Of a DNA stretch of 64,000 nucleotides, positions 25,813 to 39,022 are shown piece after piece. The translations under genes were made by a program, and so were the position numbers. The stretch's first letter is position 1. The number at the start of each line of letters is the position of its first letter. The notes below the pieces were generated by a model. The model was not told the origin of the DNA, did not search any database, and saw only the letters and a program-made list of their open reading frames with translations. Source of the stretch: Vanilla planifolia (lineage: Eukaryota > Streptophyta > Magnoliopsida > Asparagales > Orchidaceae); the NCBI GenBank assembly GCA_023846275.1, contig CM043875.1, forward strand, positions 6,770,626 through 6,834,625. The letters are read 5' to 3'.

Positions 25813-25830
25813 AAGATGGTATCAAAGCCT
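25813..25830 (+). mobile_element. tRNA-Met primer-binding-like site of a gypsy relic
   Basis: GATGGTATCAAAGCCTAG matches the plant retrotransposon primer-binding consensus TGGTATCAGAGCC with one change. It marks where a plus-strand LTR would end and an internal region begin. It is followed within 450 bases by a gag-type zinc knuckle, which supports the call. Confidence 0.5.
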
Positions 25831-26231
25831 AGTGTTGCAAGTTTAAGGGGTGTGATGAGTGAGGATATTAATATTGCATGCATATTATATAAATTCATAA
25901 AGTTATATGCTACTTTATATTATAATTTTTAAATGTGTGCATATGTGTAATTAGATGAAATAGCAGAAAACATCAAGGAAATAGAAATAGTTGAACCCTA
26001 AATCAGAGTTAAGAAAACAATGATTTATTAAGAGGAAAGAGTGGTGCTTCGTTCAAAAGAAATTTTAAAAGATAAAGACATTAAAGGTGTGGAAGGTTTG
26101 GGCTTAGAAAACAAAATTAGAAGTTAACGATATTAAATCTAACATGATATCTAAGAGAAAGATACTTAAATATTCCAATTATTGAAGATGGTATATGGTG
26201 TTTGTTAAGTTGGTAGAAGATGCTAATTGAA

Positions 26232-26276
26232 ATGTTATGCATGTAGGAAATATGGTTATATGGCCAAAGTATCCCT
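26232..26276 (+). pseudogene. Degenerate gag zinc knuckle
   Basis: The plus strand reads KCYACRKYGYMAKVS, which corresponds to the CX2CX3GHX4C retroviral-type knuckle. The histidine is replaced by tyrosine and the last cysteine is lost. Stops surround it. It belongs to a largely deleted gypsy-type element that also includes the site at 25813. Confidence 0.55.
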
Positions 26277-26299
26277 TTAGGCTAGCATAGTGTGTCCAC

Positions 26300-29060
26300 C
26301 CATCTTTTAGGTAGTCAAGTCATATTTATTTTTTTTTTCCCTTTTGAAAACTATTTTTGATAAAATCAAATCACATGTTATTTGAAAATCCAAATAAATA
26401 ATAACATAAAACAATTACAAAATTTTCTAAAATCCAAATAAGATTAATTGGCACAACTTTTACAACATCACATATGTTTAAACAAAATAATTACTATATA
26501 TTTGAGCACATGATCTAACTCTTTCAAAGCTCCCTTAGAGTCTTGTGTTGTACCTTTTCATTAGTAAAAATTGTCTGACAAATGAATAACATGAGTCAAC
26601 CAAGATAGACTCACTAAAAAAATAATATAATATACATGCAAAATAATAAAACTTTGATGTAATATCCCAAATTATAATAAAATAAAAATATATCCTTATT
26701 TTAAATATTATGTTGAATTTTTATCTATTATTTAATTTTATTTTAAAAAATATATAATATTAAAAAGAAGTTATGACACCTCAAAGAAAAGAAATGAGCT
26801 AAAAAAATAAAATGTATAAATTATTTAGAATTTAGTGACATCAAGTTAGTTAAAATCAAAGTATTTTAAGCAATAAAATATAAGATTCAAGAATTTTAAC
26901 ATTAAATAAGTAATTAAATTATCATCTTAGAGATGTTCTAGAAATTATTAAAAATATTAAATAGATTAAAAAAAACTAAATATGACAAGACATAAAGTTT
27001 ATAAAGAAAGTTATAATAAGGCTTTGTTAGCATGAAAAAGAGGTGCATTGATCACAAAATTCAAAAGTTAAAGTAAATTTAAGAAAAAAATTAAAATAAT
27101 TTTTATAAAGAATTTTAACTATGGAAAATTATTAAAGATATTAAACAATGTTGAAAAAAATATAAACATTAGCCATTTGATAGAGCTCATTAAGTGGGTC
27201 ATGTGGATATGGTAACAAAAAACTATTTAGACATCAATTCAAAGAAAAGAATTTATAAATTAAATTATCACCCAAGTTTTAATAAAACTAAAATTTTAAT
27301 TATGATTCTATAACACTTTACCCTAATAGTGAAACTTGATCCAATGGAAAAATTAAGAGTTGGAAATCACTAAAAGAGGGGGTATGATTAGAAGTAGAGA
27401 AAGGGTTGGGGAATTGAATGTAATTTTTTGTTGGAAAATTGAATGCAATTATTGGTTAGGGAATTGAAGCATTATGAAGGACAAAAAATGTCTTATGTTC
27501 ATAAAAAGGGAGCTTGAGTTGCATATAGGAGGATTTTGAAAAACGAAGAGAAGAATCCTACTTGCAATTAGCCATAAGAGAAGGAAAATGTAAAGAAAGA
27601 AGAGGAAAAATGAAATTTGAGTAAGAATGGAGGAAAATTCCTATTATATCTAAGTAAAGAAAAAGGAAAAATTTTGAAATGATAATTTAATGAACCAGTG
27701 TAATCTTAAGGCAAGATTTCTATGAAAAAAAAGAATTGATGTGGATAAAGTTTTTTTAATATGCTTATGGTTAATGTACCATTAACAGATGCTTAGTGAC
27801 ATCTAAAGAATTATATTTTAATTAAAAAAAATCAAAAGATTTATTATGAGATTGATTATACTACTATTGAATGTTTATTATCTATTTTAACATAATGTTG
27901 GTCATTATTTGCTTAACTTTTATTGTATGTAAACATGTTATAATATCATGTTAATGGCTAAATACAAGTAAAAAAATATTGCTATAAATAAGTTATTTAT
28001 TATATAGAATTCAAAAGAAAAATAAAAAAGAAAAGGATTAAGGACAAGGTTTGGACAAAAAAGGGTAAGGCATAATTTTTAAAATGTATAAATGGTAGTT
28101 GTCTAAAGTGGCTTAACTCGTTTCAAAATAACATATTCTGAAAGTGAGTTCATATTTTGAAACATTATGTTTCAAAGGTGGTGTTAAAAAATCCATTATT
28201 GGAGCTATTCTCATTTTAGAATAACATGTTTTGAGGGTGAAGCCCAAAAAGATTTGAAAATATGAAGAAATTTTATCCTATAATTAACTAAAATAGAAAT
28301 ACAAATTATGAAAAAAATCAAAGAAAAGAATAACAAAAAAATGCACACGACTTCTTTAAATAAAAGATTAGATAATTTGAAAGGAAAATGATAATATTTT
28401 ATTTAAATGCTATTTATAGATTTGTTTTTATATATTTTATTACATGATATTAACCTAGCATACGACATGCCCCTAAGATGTTTGCTTTATATATATGTTA
28501 CATTATTTTGTTAAAGAGTTGGTGACAATTAACACAGCCTATTTATGACTTAGTATTTCAAGAAAAGATGAGATATGGCACGAGACACTAGAGGAGTAAT
28601 AAAAAGGATAATATTTTATTATCAAGTTTAGTGGTATAGCTTTTTTTTAAATATCATGATTTATAAGCTCTTATGAGAGCTAGTTTTATTTCATTAGTGA
28701 TAGATATATGTTAGTTTTCTTTCATTGTTATGTGTAAGCCTTATTTCTAAAAGGACATGATAGTTTACATGTTTTTATATGTTTTTAATTTGCTTTCAAA
28801 AAATGAGAATCATGTGAATTTCTTTTTATTATAAAAAATAGTTTTAAAAAAGAAGGCATCACCTGAAAAAGAAGTTTGACACATTTTGGGGTCTTGTTGC
28901 ATGCTAGGTCAAGATTGATGTGAATTGCGTGAGGAATGCATAAGAGATGAGAAGTAAATTATGCATTTAACAAATGTTTTTTATTTTGAAAAAAAAATTA
29001 TTTAAAGAAAAATTTTTATGATTAGTAATAAAATTCATTTTTGAGAAGATAGCCCAAAAA
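26300..29060. other. AT-rich retroelement-like DNA
   Basis: No gene recognised. TGTAATATCCC at 26658 resembles the first bases of gypsy LTRs and could start a second LTR of the relic at 25.8-26.3 kb, but its other end was not found. The remainder is A/T-rich with stops in all frames. Confidence 0.35.
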
Positions 29061-30740
29061 ATAAAAGAAAATTACACAACAATAAAAAAAAGCATCAATA
29101 TTTTTTAGGATGGTTCAGTCAAAACCCATGATTACATTCGACCTTATTCATTGAACAGCCTTGTACTAACCACTCTCTTTTGCTTAGGCAAACAAAGATA
29201 AATAAATTACAAACTAATTCTTCAATGAGACACTAAAATCCACAAAATTGACTACAAAAAAATCAAAAGTTTTACAAAATTGGTGCATATAAAAATTCTT
29301 ATACCTTTAAATCCTTCAAGCAATAGTGACACAATTAACTATTGATATAAATGTCTCCCTAATGATACAAAATGATCATAAAATTCTCATTTGTGTATAC
29401 AAAGACCTATACTTCTAACCCTTTTAAGAATAAATGTGGAAACAAAATAATTGAAAGTATAAATACCAATGTAATCTAAATAAGAAAAAAAGTAATAGAG
29501 TAAGAGATATATTGCAGGGATTAAGCAAATGCTTTAACAGGAATAAAGAAGCTTCACATTTTTGCACTTTTCTTAAACTTTAAATTTTGCAAAATTCTTA
29601 TTAGTTTCTTCTCTCTAAAATCAATCCCTATTTATACTAAGGTTAATCCCAAAGAAATTTATGAACTTCTTAATAGCTAATTAAGCTTTTTAAAGATGAT
29701 TAAAATAGCCTTTATGACCTTCAAATTTTGTTCATATTAGTGTGTAGTCCATATCATATTAGAATGATGAGAATTTTGCAAGGATCATCTCAATGACCCA
29801 ATTGTACAACTAGTATTATTAAAACATAAGAAAGCTTATTGTATAAATCTAAGAGAGATCCTCATATTGTATGCCAATAATTCATAGTATAACACTTAAG
29901 TTCTAATATATATTATATCAAAAGATCACAAAACTCTAATAAAATATAATTCATATTTACATATTAAGTAGATCATATATGTCTAATAGTTGATCTCTAT
30001 CATACAATATTCATTTTCACCAACAATCGAGCTCTCTAAAAAAATAATATCTGATGTGGTATAAGAACAAACACTTGTACGATGATATAGTAATACTTTA
30101 ACTTGACTTAAAAAAGATGGTTTTACACAAATGAGAATTCTATCATATGTTTCATGTATTCTATAATGCACTCTTGCTTATTTCATAACTCCATGATTTG
30201 CAAGTTGAGTCATCCAAGAGTAAGATTCTTCTAGATTTATCCAATTCTAAGTGTATGATCCTTGCTCCAAATAACTTTTACTACCTTCATAATCTAAATC
30301 TACACATACACAAGGACTCAAATATTTATTAATAACTAAAAGATTAATTTTGTAAACATCATCCTCAATAGTACAACAAACTCTCCCTTAATGATAAAAA
30401 AAAGCAAAGCTAGAAGAAGGGCATTATCAAGTAATAGTATAAGTCATGACATTGGAATGGAATTATAAGAACAATAATATTTTTAGTTTGATCCAACATT
30501 CTACTTCTAAAAAAAACATTATGACACCATAATATATGCACTTCAGCATGCAGAAACATAAACATAAAAGAGAGTTAATGCATCTATAACTTTTCCAATC
30601 AGCTCCCCTTAAATCTACACATAAAAATAACTACAAATGTCTTACATTCTTAATAGACTTTACTTCTAACAAGAGATATAATAGTATAATAGTATAACAA
30701 CTTGATTTCCAATGTGCTCCCCCTTAATTCCCTCTAGCAG
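29060..30740 (-). mobile_element. Possible copia LTR relic
   Basis: The block near 29110-29160 (GGATGGTTCAGTCAAAACCC and the following ATTCGACC) resembles a word common in plant copia LTRs. Three pyrimidine-rich words, at about 30385, 30604 and 30716 (the last CTCCCCCTT), look like minus-strand polypurine tracts. No coding domain or paired LTR was located, so boundaries are approximate. Confidence 0.3.
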
Positions 30741-31516
30741 TATATTCTTTTTTGTAATTGCTCAAAGGAATTAATTATTCCTAAAGTCAACTTGATGATA
30801 TTAAATATTTTAAAAAATAATTATTTTATAAAGATTTGATGCTAGATGGGTGGTGCAAATATTTTGAAGTGTAGAGATTAACCTACTCAAGTTAGGAAGA
30901 AAAATATGAAAAATAAGCACGTCAAACCCAAAAAATGTTGTTTCACATGAGGTACCTATTTAAGAAAATCTTAATTAAGTGAGGACTAGGAGCCACACAA
31001 AGGTTGCTTCATATGCTTGGCCCATAACCTCTTAAACAACACAATGATTAGGTACTTAAAAAGGGCTTTGACAAATCAATATTGCAAGAAAGTGCACGAC
31101 AAAGGTTATTAAAATGCATACTGAAAGTACTAAAAGAGGTGAAGAAGATTTTTCACATATTTTGACTCAACTCTAAAGCCCATGTCCACCACAATGAACT
31201 CAGTATTAAGATTCTATTGTTACTTCACTCCTTCAACATAGCTAGGTGGAAAGCCTTTTAATAAAATAGCCTTTTCACAGATAAGGCACAACCAAACACT
31301 CTACATTAAAGCCTAGAGCTAAACTAAACACTTGACATTAAATAATGTGGAGCTAGGCCAATCAATAAGCCACAAAAGCTCACAAACAATATAATGCACA
31401 ATCCAATTACAATTGGATAGATAAACAACTATAATTTGTTAAAAAATATATATATTAATATACACAACCAAATATATTTACAACAAAAATAAAACCATAA
31501 AAAACTCTTTATATAT
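30741..31516. other. AT-rich spacer before the copia-like element
   Basis: No gene recognised. The sequence is AT-rich with stops in all frames and no repeat I can define. Confidence 0.4.
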
Positions 31517-31955
31517 GATTTGTCTACGATATATTCTTTTCTCGAGCCCTTGATAGTAGACTTTATTTTTCAAGTCGCTACAATGGAAGTGGAAGGGTAG
31601 GAAATGAGATGGAGCTAAGAAAAAAAAGAAAGGAGAAGAGGATTTTATCATACAGAGATTGATTTTCCCAAGAAATTTTTCTTCAAGAATTTTAAATTCA
31701 TAAAGTTCTTATTCCTAAAGTTTTGAATACTTTATATAACATTCTCACTTATTTGTATAAAGGTTTAAATATAATATTTTATTACAAAATAATAAAACAT
31801 ATGGTTTTGATTAAAAATATAAAATTTCATAAATTTTGCAAATTTCATGTGCAACTGATTCGACCACATGCACACTCGTGCCATCCACACATGTTCACTT
31901 GCACCAGGGCACTATTGACTCATGCAGATGATGTTCTCATGAGCGAACAAGTCCT
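31517..31955 (-). mobile_element. Left (3') LTR-like copy of a copia-like element
   Basis: This stretch aligns by eye with 36691-37120. Shared blocks include the start (TGATTTGTCTAC against TGATCTATCTAT), GAGCCCTTGATAG, an AACATTTTATTACAAAATAAT-type block and GTTCACTTGCACC. The outer edge begins with TG. The inner edge could not be fixed because similarity fades after about 31955. Divergence is high, so the element is old. Confidence 0.65.
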
Positions 31956-32580
31956 TTACACACATGTTCACCATGGTGGTACAGTAAATCCACCTACCAA
32001 ATGCATGAAGTACATGTGAAGTAGGTGGCTAGTAGGTACATGTACACCATTCCAATAAGCCAATATCATGTCAAATGGAAGTATTATCCATTCTTCGTAA
32101 ATTGATACATTATGCTCATTAATAATAGACAACACCCTCAATCTCATAGATAAGATTTTCTAATATAATTTGACAGTCATCTAGAGCTACTACTTCATAA
32201 ATAATCTCTTTAATATAGTCTTTGGTGATAACAAATTTTAACTTTGTATTGATTTTTATCGATCACCTTAGAGTCTCTATGAATCTAGCCTAAGTGATTT
32301 AGATCTTGAATATGTAGTCTGTAAGTTTAATCTCTTTAAAAGATTTTTTTAATATTAAGTTTTTCTCTCTTCTAATATCAATAATTGTATTGATAAGTTC
32401 TTTCTTTATTTATATTTTAATGAAGAAAAGTTCTTCTATTTGCTTTACTTCATGAGAGATGTTTTTTAGACTCATCATAAGAGATAAATTTTTATCAACC
32501 TATAAAAGAGTTTCAAGTATATTTTTAACTTCTATTATAATAAGTACTTTATCGTTCTTGAACTTTTTTAGAAACAGTTA

Positions 32581-32644
32581 AGGATATAATTTATAATATT
32601 TTTCTTACATGTGTCCTTTCTTGTTAAAGTGATCACAATACTTT
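32581..32644 (-). pseudogene. Degenerate gag zinc knuckle
   Basis: On the minus strand the frame reads KYCDHFNKKGHM, a stop, then EKYYKLYP. This matches the plant copia gag knuckle layout C-x2-C-x3-GH-x4-C followed by a W/YKLHP-type word. Two cysteines are lost and a stop is present. It lies between the tandem array and the 3' LTR-like copy, as the end of gag would. Confidence 0.55.
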
Positions 32645-32710
32645 TAAGTTTTTTTGGTACAAAAAATATTATTAGTTGTGATTATAATGAATTTTATTAA
32701 AAAATACTCT

Positions 32711-35700
32711 TTCTTTTATCATTAATAATCAAACTTATACTTAAATACTCTGGTATTTTATCATTCTAATTTTGTTCTTTATATTCATTCCTCTTTTTAA
32801 TTGATTTTTCTAATGCATTATCTTACTTTAAAGATTGAATAAAGATAAGAAATAATTCAATGGTAATAAGACTATATAAATATATAATATACTTTGATAA
32901 TATTTGTATCTCTTTAATAAGTATTTTGCAAGCTCATAACTTGTCATCATAATTTTGTGATATATTTTTGTACTATTTGTTCTTATCAATGTTATAGATT
33001 ATGTTACTTTTTTCATCTTTCTTTCATATTACTTATGATGTAAACTTCTTCTTAAATTAATTTTTTTTAATTAACTCCATGTTACTTATGTACTTATATT
33101 GGTTCTCAAGTGAGTATTATATTAGACTAACACATGATTCATCAATCATAATTAAGCATATACCATTTATTAATTAATAAATAGTCATAGAGAGATAAAT
33201 ATATCATAGTTGCTTCAACTATATTTCTAATTTTACTACATTCATTATACCATCATAAATTAATAAATCATATATAACATTTATCTTGAAAGGATGTCTC
33301 AATTCTCATGAATCAAAGGGGTAAGATTGATGTCATCTTGATCTATATCTCTAATTATCTTAGAATTACTACTTAATATAATTTTTTTTATTAAAAGTTA
33401 TTTTTGTGGATTAAATTTTGAATCTATTATAAGAAGGTATTTAGATTTTAGCATTATCTTCATTGTCACTTATATTTCTTTTATCATTAATGATCAAACT
33501 TATACTTAAATACTCTAGTATTTTATCATTCTAATTTTGTTCTTTATATTCATTCTTCTTTTTAATTGATTTTCTTAATGCATTAGCTTACTTTAAAGAT
33601 TGAGTAAAGACAAGACATAATTTAGTGATAATAAGACTGTACAAATATATAATATACTTTGATAATATTTGTATCTCTTTAATAAGTATTTCACAAGATT
33701 ATAACTTGTCCTCATAATTTTGTGATACATTTTTGTACTATTTATTCTTATCAATGTCATAGATTATGTTACTTTCTTCATCTTTCTTTCATATTACTTA
33801 TGATGTAAACTTCTCCTTAAATTAATTTGTTTAATTAAATCCATGTTACTCATGTACTTATATTGGTTCTCAAGTGAGCATTATATTAGACTAACACATG
33901 ACTCATTAATCTTAATTAAGCATATACTATCTATTAATTGATAAATAGTCATAGAGAGATAAATAGTTATAGAGAGATAAATATATCTTTAGTTACTTCA
34001 ACTATATTTCTAATTTTACTATATTCATTATACCATCATAAGTTAATAAATCATATATAACATCTATCTTGAAAGGATGTGTTGATTCTCATGAATCAAA
34101 GGGGTAAGATTGATGTCATCATGATCTATATCTCTAATTATCATAGAATTACTAAATTTAAATTTTTTTGATTAAAAGTATTTTTTGTGGATTAAATTTT
34201 GAATCTATTATAAGAAGGTGTTAAGATCTAGCATTATCTTCATTGTCACTTATATTTCTTTTATCATTAATGATCAAACTTATACTTAAAAACTCTAGTA
34301 TTTTATCATTCTAATTTTGTTCTTTATATTCATTCTTCTTTTTAATTGATTTTGCTAATGCATTAGCTTACTTTAAAGATTGAGTAAAGACAAGACATAA
34401 TTCAAGGTAATAAGACTGTACAAATATATAATATACTTTGATAATATTTATATCTCTTTAATAAGTATTTCACAAGCTTATAACTTGTCATCATAATTTT
34501 GTGATATATTTTGTACTATTTATTCTTATCAATGTCATAGATTATGTTAGTTTCTTCATCTTTCTTTCATATTACCTATGATGTAAACTTCTTCTTAAAT
34601 TAATTTGTTTAATTAAATCCATGTTAGTCATGTACTTATATTGGTTCTCAAGTGAGCATTATATTAATTAATAAATAGTCATAGAGAGACAAATAGTCAT
34701 AGAGAGATAAATATATCTTTAGTTACTTCAACTATATTTCTAATTTTACTATATTCATTATACCATCATAAGTTAATAAATAATATATAACATCTATGTT
34801 GAAAGGATGTGTTGATTCTCATGAATCAAAGGGGTAAGATTGATGTCATCATATCTCTAATTATCTTTTAATTACTACTTAATATAAATTTTTTTGACTA
34901 AAAGTATTTTTTGTCGATTAAATTTTGAATATATTATAAGAAGGTATTAGGATTTTAGCATTATCTTCATTGTCACTTATATTTCTTTTATCGTTAATAA
35001 TCAAACTTATACTTAAATACTCTAGTATTTTATCATTCTAATTTTGTTCTTTATATTCATTATTCTTTTTAATTGATTTTGCTAATGCATTAGCTTACTT
35101 TAAAAATTGAATAAAGATAAGGCATAATTCAATGGTAATAAGACTGTACAAATACATAATATACTTTGATAATATTTGTATCTCTTTAATAAGTATTTCA
35201 CAAGCTCATAACTTGTCATCATAATTTTGTGATATATTTTGTACTATTTGTTCTTATCAATGTCATAGATTATGTTACTTTCTTCATCTTTCTTTCATAT
35301 TACCTATGATGTAACCTTCTTAAATTAATTTCTTTAATTAACTCCATGTTACTTATGTACTTATATCGATTCTCAAGTGAGCATTATATTAGACTAACAT
35401 ATGATTCATCAATCTTAATTAAGCATATACCATCTATTAATTGATAAATAGTCATAGAGAGATAAATAGTCATTGAGAGATAAATATATCTTTAGTTGCT
35501 TCAATTATATTTCTAATTTTACTGCATTCATTTTACCATTATAAATTAATAAATCATATATAACATCTATCTTGAAAGGATGTGTCGATTCTCATGAATC
35601 AAAGAGGTAAGATTGATGTCATCATGATTTATATCTTTAATTATCTTAGAATTATACTTAATATAATTTTTTTAATTAAAAGTATTTTTTGTGGATTAAA

Positions 35701-36513
35701 TTTTGAATATATTATAAGAAGGTATTCAGATTTTAGCATTATCTTCATTGTCACTTATATTTCTTTTATCATTAATGATCAAACTTATACTTAAATACTC
35801 TAGTATTTTATCATTCTAATTTTGTTCTTTATATTCATTATAATTGATTTTGCTAATGCATTTGCTTACTTTAAAAATTGAATAAAGATAAGGCATAATT
35901 CAATGGTAATAAGACTGTACAAATATATAATATACTTTGATAATATTTGTATCTCTTTAATAAGTATTTCACAAGCTCATAATTATTCATCATAATTTTG
36001 TGATATATTTTTGTACTATTTGTTCTTATCAATATCATGGATTATGTTACTTTCTTCATCTTTCCTTCATATTACTTGTGATGTAAACTTCTCCTTAAAT
36101 TAATTTGTTTAATTAAATCCATGTCACTCATTTATTTATATTGGTTCTCAAGTGAGTATTATATTAGACTAACACATGACTCATCAATCTTAATCAAGCA
36201 TATAACACCTATTAATTGATAAATAGTCATATAGAGATAAATATTCTGTAGTTGATTCAATTATATTTCTAATTTTACTACAATGATTATACTATCATAA
36301 ATTAATAAATCACATATAACATTTATCTTGAAAGGATGTGTCAATTCTCATGAATCGAAGGGGTAAGATTGATGTCATCATATCTCTACGTATCTTAGAA
36401 TTACTACCTAATATAATTTTTTTTGATTTAAAGTATTTTTTTATGGATTAAATTTTGAATCTATTATAAGAAGGTATTAGGATTTTAGAATTATCTTCAT
36501 TATCACTTATATT
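32711..36513 (+). repeat. Five-copy tandem array, unit about 770 bp
   Basis: Units begin at 32711, 33477, 34257, 34983 and 35761, each starting with TTCTTTTATCATTAATGATC or a close variant. Spacings are 766, 780, 726 and 778 bp, and the last unit is about 750 bp. Differences are mostly point changes and small indels, such as repeated AGTCATAGAGAGATAAAT words. The array replaces most of the interior of the copia-like element. The minus strand shows only stop-broken frames. Confidence 0.93.
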
Positions 36514-36518
36514 TGTTG

Positions 36519-36660
36519 GTTAATAGAGCTACTTATGACTTTAGGTTTGATGATGAAATAATTGATGTAATCATATTAACTAAAGCCTCTTCAATCTTTT
36601 GATTCATTTTTGTGATTTTTTCTTTAACTATCTTCTTCTTTGAACCTACCATTGACACCA
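36519..36660 (-). pseudogene. Possible gag start of the copia-like element
   Basis: Just inside the primer-binding site the minus strand opens with an ATG and reads MVGSKKKIVKEKITKMNQ for about 40 codons before a stop. Its position fits the start of gag, and it is Lys-rich, but there is no domain-level match. The tandem array begins right after it. Confidence 0.35.
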
Positions 36661-36669
36661 AATTGAAGG

Positions 36670-36681
36670 GCTCTGATACTA
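36670..36681 (-). mobile_element. Primer-binding site (tRNA-Met type)
   Basis: The minus strand reads TAGTATCAGAGC, one base from the plant consensus TGGTATCAGAGC complementary to initiator tRNA-Met. It lies ten bases inside the LTR-like copy at 36691, as expected for an element reading right to left. Confidence 0.75.
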
Positions 36682-36690
36682 AAAATAACA

Positions 36691-37120
36691 TGATCTATCT
36701 ATGAGATGTTCTCATGTTGAGCCCTTAATAGCATTTTCAAGTCACAACAACAAAAATCAAAGTATAGAAAATGACATGAAGTTAAGAAAAGAAGGAGAAA
36801 AATATTTTTTCCATGAGAAGATTGAATCCTCTAAAAATTTTCACTTCAAGGGATTTTAAATTAACAAATTTTTTATTTTTAGAGTTTTAAATTACTTCAT
36901 ATATACTTTTTACCCTTTTATATAGAGGTATGAATACAACATTTTATTACAAAATAATAAATGTGTGATTTGATTTAAATATAAAATTTTGCAAATTTTG
37001 TACCTAACTGGCTTGACCTAGTGCACTAGCATGCATCTCTCACGTGTGTTCACTTGCACCAAGGCATTGTTCATGTGCATGGATATTATTCCCAAAAAAG
37101 GAGTTTCTTTCGATAAACAA
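36691..37120 (-). mobile_element. Right (5') LTR-like copy of a copia-like element
   Basis: This is the partner of 31517-31955, adjacent to the primer-binding site. On the minus strand it would be the 5' LTR. The outer boundary to the right is not fixed. Region 37120-37330 carries GC-richer CA/TG-rich sequence that may still belong to it. Confidence 0.65.
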
Positions 37121-39022
37121 GTTGACTACAGTGAAGTGGTAGGTGGTTGATATGACACGTGTGCCTGTCTAGTGCCATGCATCTGGCAAGCCGCATCTTC
37201 CCAAATACATGCTGTGTCTCCACATGTTGTGCCTGTCCAAAGTGCTACAGCACAACTCCAGTGTGCTCGCAGCAAGCTACCATGTATAACTCTTGTTGAG
37301 ATAATGTTTTCTGATGTTTTGTCTCGTTCATTGGTTTTTTTATAAAATTTGTTTTTAATTAACTTAGAATTGAGCTTCTGATCAATATGTTTATAAAAAA
37401 ATCCATATAGAAATCTTTTAAGCAAAAAAACTCTTTTTAATACCATTTTTCTTGATATAAAATTTCTTAGTTCATTAATAAATATATTATCTTTGTTTTG
37501 AAAGCATTTACAATACAGATTTATTTATGATGATTTGGTCCAAAATTTTCTTTGAAATCATAGTCGAAATAAAAATCATAGGGTATTTAAAGAAATCACA
37601 ATTTCATTAGCAGCATAAAAGGGATTTTAACTACATCTAACTTTATTCAAGCATTATAACATCTCTCGTTTAACTTTGTTCAGCCATTATAACTTCTCTC
37701 AAACTAACTCTTACTATTGAAATAACATCACATATATTTTAACATCTAAAACATGATACTTAAGACAACATAGTAAAACACGATTGGTTAAGTCATCTTT
37801 TTATTTCTCATCCCTTTAGCTCCCATGCAATGTATCAACATGAACTTAAAATTTATGAATGTAACAAAAGGCTAAGATAATTGAAACTAGGTTAATAAAA
37901 AATATATTTATGCATGTAATTGTTACATAATTGGGTCATATCATATGTGGGGTCAAATTTTTATCACATAAATATGATGATAATATATAGAAAGGTACAA
38001 CATTAAAATAATCATGCCTATATAATTAAGAATCTTTTAAAAATAGTTTCACTTTTATTTCTTTATAGAGTCCCTTGACCCCTTTTATCTAATAGGGTTT
38101 AGAATTATATCATTAGGATGGGATTAATAAGTACCTTTTCTCACAATTATCCATCTAGGATCTCTCCTCTTTGGTTACACCTCTGTATATCCTTTCATAA
38201 TCTTTCCTCTTTGGGGTACATCTTCCATAATTCCCTTTACCTATCCAAAATCCTTATGGATTATGTCTCTCTTTTATAGTTATGATCACAACTTATTTCT
38301 AAATCTTTTTTCATAATTATGAAATTTTCTTTTTAGTTCTTTTAGACTTATTTTTATCACATGTTAATTGAATTGCAAATATGAATTTGTATATTAAAAT
38401 ATACCAACATTAAGAAAGATAAGTAAACATTCATACTGTGATTAATAAAACATGACTTTATTATATAGAGCATATAATTTACATTCAATTTTCAAACATC
38501 ACAAAGATGTAATTTTATATATTCATTAAATCTAACTCCTAAGACTCCTAATTTACAAGTATTAAACATTAAGAAAAAGTACCATATGGTTCATAGTCAT
38601 GTATCTTAAAATTTGATATTATAATCAATTGTCATATTTAACAACAATCTTATGGCACATTTAGATAAGAGAATCTTAACAAACTGTATCCATAACTCCA
38701 ATGATTATGGAGAGCAAGATTGACTATGACAGAACAAAGATTTTGGACTCTCGTGTTATAAAGAGGAAATTGATTACTTATAGAACTCACATATAATCAT
38801 TGAGGAACCATTTCACATGGTTAGAATCCTTGGATTGTGGAGTGCTAGATTACATGATTAAACTACTAGGCTTGGCTGAGTGCCACATGCTTAGTGAGCA
38901 CTCTCGCAAGATTAGATGCTTCGAATTATGTGGTTGGACTCCCCAGTGTATGGAGTGCTAGATCACATGACTAATATTCCAAGCATTTAAGATATTGATT
39001 TTTAGGTCAAGACTCTCATAAG
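37121..39022. other. AT-rich repeat-derived DNA
   Basis: No gene recognised. A minus-strand frame at 37126-37446 starts within LTR-adjacent sequence and has no domain. Region 38800-39000 contains imperfectly repeated GGAGTGCTAGAT...CACATGA words. The solo LTR is inserted directly after it. Confidence 0.4.

Noticed and set aside
25664..25846. Plus-strand open frame across the TG repeat
   Set aside because: Same artefact as at 13 kb, with alternating Cys/Val from the repeat.
32711..36513. Could the tandem array be a CRISPR array?
   Set aside because: Units are ~770 bp direct repeats with no short-repeat/unique-spacer structure, in plant nuclear DNA.
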